A stretch of DNA of 64,000 nucleotides from Shewanella mangrovisoli (GTDB taxonomy: Bacteria > Pseudomonadota > Gammaproteobacteria > Enterobacterales > Shewanellaceae): contig NZ_CP080412.1 in the NCBI RefSeq assembly GCF_019457635.1, positions 4,402,001-4,466,000 of the forward strand, given 5' to 3'. Position numbers and translations under genes: made by a program. Of this stretch, positions 62,406 to 64,000 are shown one piece after another; within the stretch, counting starts at the first letter, position 1, and the number at the start of each line of letters is the position of its first letter. Below the pieces are notes generated by a model. That model had not been told where the DNA came from and did not search any database. It was given only the letters and a program-made list of their open reading frames with translations.

Positions 62406-64000
62406 TTAGAGTTTCTCGTTCACAATTTTAGGCGTCACGAAAATCAAAAGCTCTTGGCGCTCATTCTTGTCGGTACTGTTACGGAATAAGAAGCCGACTA
62501 AAGGAATGTCACCCAGGATAGGCACCTTGCTCACGCGGCTGATCAAGTTCTGCTGATAGATACCACCGAGCACAATGGTTTCCCCATTATCCACTAACAC
62601 CTGTGTACCAATACGTTGAGTATCGATAGCGACTGCCGGTCCTGTGGGTGTGTCCACCGTTTTACCCTGAGAGTCTTGAGTGATTTCAAGATCCAGAATT
62701 ACACGGTTATCAGGCGTAATTTGTGGTGTCACTCTTAATGACAATACAGCCTTCTTAAAGGTCACCGACGTGGCGCCGCTGGAAGTGGATTGCACATAAG
62801 GGATTTCCACACCCTGCTCGATATACGCCGCCTTTTGGTTAGAGGTGGTGATACGAGGGCTCGCGATAATTTCACCTTTGTTTTCCTGCTCAAGCGCACT
62901 CAGTTCTAAATCTAAAATAGTGCCATCGGCAAGCTTGGCCACATGGAAAGCAATGCTGGTTGGGTTAGTTACCGCCGCAGGTAAATTCACGTTCAAACGA
63001 TTATCTAGAGATGGGACCACACCATTAGCAATGCTTCCAGCCCCTTCAAGCGTTCCTGACGTCCCTTTACTCCCCTGTTGGTCAGTTACGCCCCAACGGA
63101 TACCTAAATCTTCAGACACGTCGTCTTTTACCGTGACCATGCGAGATTCAATCAACACTTGGCGGATAGGAATATCGAGCACTTCGACCAAACGATGAAT
63201 ATTCTCGATGATTTCAGCGGTATCTTTCACTAACACGGTATTGGTACGCTCATCGACAGCCACAGATCCACGTGGTGACAATAAGCTAGAATCCGCCCCT
63301 TTGAGTAACTCAGCAATATCAGTCGCCTTGGCATAGTTGATTTGCAGATACTCAGAGTAGAGTGGCGCCAGCTCTTTCACTTCCTGCTTATTCTTGAGGT
63401 TTTGGCTTTCGCGAATCGCCAGCTCTTCACTTGGCGCCACCATCAGAATGTTACCTTCGATACGCTTATCGAGTCCTTTGGTTTGCAGGATCAAGTCCAA
63501 TGCTTGGTCCCAAGGCACGTCATCAAGTCTTAAAGTGATATCACCTTCAACCGTGTCACTGGTGACTAAGTTGAAGTTGTTGTAGTCGGCAATAATCTGC
63601 AACACAGTACGGACTGAAATATTCTGGAAATTTAACGAAAGGGTTTTACCGTTATATTTCTTCACCTCTTTGGTCGCCGCAGCGCGCTCTACTTTGTTGA
63701 TTGAGAGCCTAAAGAGATTGTCTTCCTGTTTGTAATTGAACTCATAATTGCCCGAGACATCGACTAAAATCCGGGTCGTTAAATCGTCTTTAAAGGTTTC
63801 AAAATGCTTTACGGGGGTGGAGAAATCCTGCACATCCATCACATATAACAAATCACTGTTAATATCAGTGTTGTAGAGCTGAACCTCAAGTTTGGCACCG
63901 ATTTGTTCAACGTTAGCTGCAACTGAGCGATTATTTAAATAGACTAATAAATCACCACCACCATTCGCGTTGCGACGAAAATCGATATTTTTAACACTAT
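62406..64000 (-). CDS. pilQ: type IV pilus secretin PilQ (5' end outside window)
   Basis: The frame is open to the right edge, so the N-terminus lies beyond the window. About 530 residues are visible: the end of an AMIN domain, an STN/secretin N0 domain (LSLNFQNISVRTVLQ) and the N1 and secretin domains ending in VPILGDIPLVGFLFR. PilQ forms the outer-membrane pore of type IV pili, used for twitching and DNA uptake. It is upstream of aroK, as in many gammaproteobacteria (pilMNOPQ-aroKB). Confidence 0.95.
   Translation of the reverse strand, partial: SVKNIDFRRNANGGGDLLVYLNNRSVAANVEQIGAKLEVQLYNTDINSDLLYVMDVQDFSTPVKHFETFKDDLTTRILVDVSGNYEFNYKQEDNLFRLSINKVERAAATKEVKKYNGKTLSLNFQNISVRTVLQIIADYNNFNLVTSDTVEGDITLRLDDVPWDQALDLILQTKGLDKRIEGNILMVAPSEELAIRESQNLKNKQEVKELAPLYSEYLQINYAKATDIAELLKGADSSLLSPRGSVAVDERTNTVLVKDTAEIIENIHRLVEVLDIPIRQVLIESRMVTVKDDVSEDLGIRWGVTDQQGSKGTSGTLEGAGSIANGVVPSLDNRLNVNLPAAVTNPTSIAFHVAKLADGTILDLELSALEQENKGEIIASPRITTSNQKAAYIEQGVEIPYVQSTSSGATSVTFKKAVLSLRVTPQITPDNRVILDLEITQDSQGKTVDTPTGPAVAIDTQRIGTQVLVDNGETIVLGGIYQQNLISRVSKVPILGDIPLVGFLFRNSTDKNERQELLIFVTPKIVNEKL

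Overview
The window reads as a stretch of core chromosome from a gammaproteobacterium, most probably Shewanella. This rests on gene order and protein similarity recalled from memory, not on a database search. Supporting points are pilQ-aroK-aroB-damX-dam with rpe-gph-trpS, the rsmI-lpoA-yraN-diaA-dolP cluster beside rnpB, the acnD/prpF form of the methylcitrate pathway, srkA-dsbA, and a large beta-propeller GGDEF/EAL sensor. Coding density is high. There is no tRNA, rRNA, phage, insertion sequence or CRISPR array.

Layout. 1-3.9 kb: the end of yifB, two tandem membrane acyltransferases and a DUF523 gene. 4.0-11.4 kb: propionate catabolism operon prpR-prpB-prpC-acnD-prpF behind a control region with three ATTGT(C/T)GACAAT palindromes. 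11.6-17.3 kb: a 1500-residue c-di-GMP sensor convergent with ilvE. 17.5-21.7 kb: small genes including a Rho inhibitor (rof), a RidA protein with an NhaC-type antiporter, and zapB. 21.7-22.1 kb: a non-coding stretch with a candidate small RNA. 22.1-26.0 kb: a redox and stress operon, lipoprotein-selO-small gene-srkA-dsbA. 26.2-35.1 kb: mostly small or poorly known genes, including a secreted protein with an HEAFH zinc-protease motif abutting a membrane acyltransferase gene. 35.3-41.0 kb: ornithine decarboxylation unit speFL-speF-potE plus a porin, with a 34-codon leader peptide gene that matches SpeFL. 41.0-47.8 kb: ygiQ, a MAPEG protein, a ThrE-type exporter, an Omp85-like protein and a membrane-anchored unknown. 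47.9-52.7 kb: rnpB, rsmI and the lpoA-yraN-diaA-dolP operon. 52.7-55.0 kb: a DMT transporter, a LysR regulator and a 264-bp MITE-like element. 55.0-64.0 kb: trpS-gph-rpe and dam-damX-aroB-aroK-pilQ, separated by an unusual pair of small genes on the opposite strand.

How the genes work together. The prp operon turns propionyl-CoA plus oxaloacetate into pyruvate plus succinate and probably senses its own intermediate through PrpR. The speFL leader should couple ornithine level to speF-potE expression through ribosome stalling and Rho-dependent termination; a Rho inhibitor gene lies elsewhere in the same window. lpoA, dolP, zapB and damX serve cell-wall synthesis and division; diaA and dam serve replication timing and DNA marking. 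The items most worth a second look are the conserved SpeFL leader, the candidate small RNA near 21.9 kb, the 54.7-kb MITE-like element, the metallopeptidase-acyltransferase pair, and an inverted repeat that would hide a ribosome binding site near 28.3 kb.
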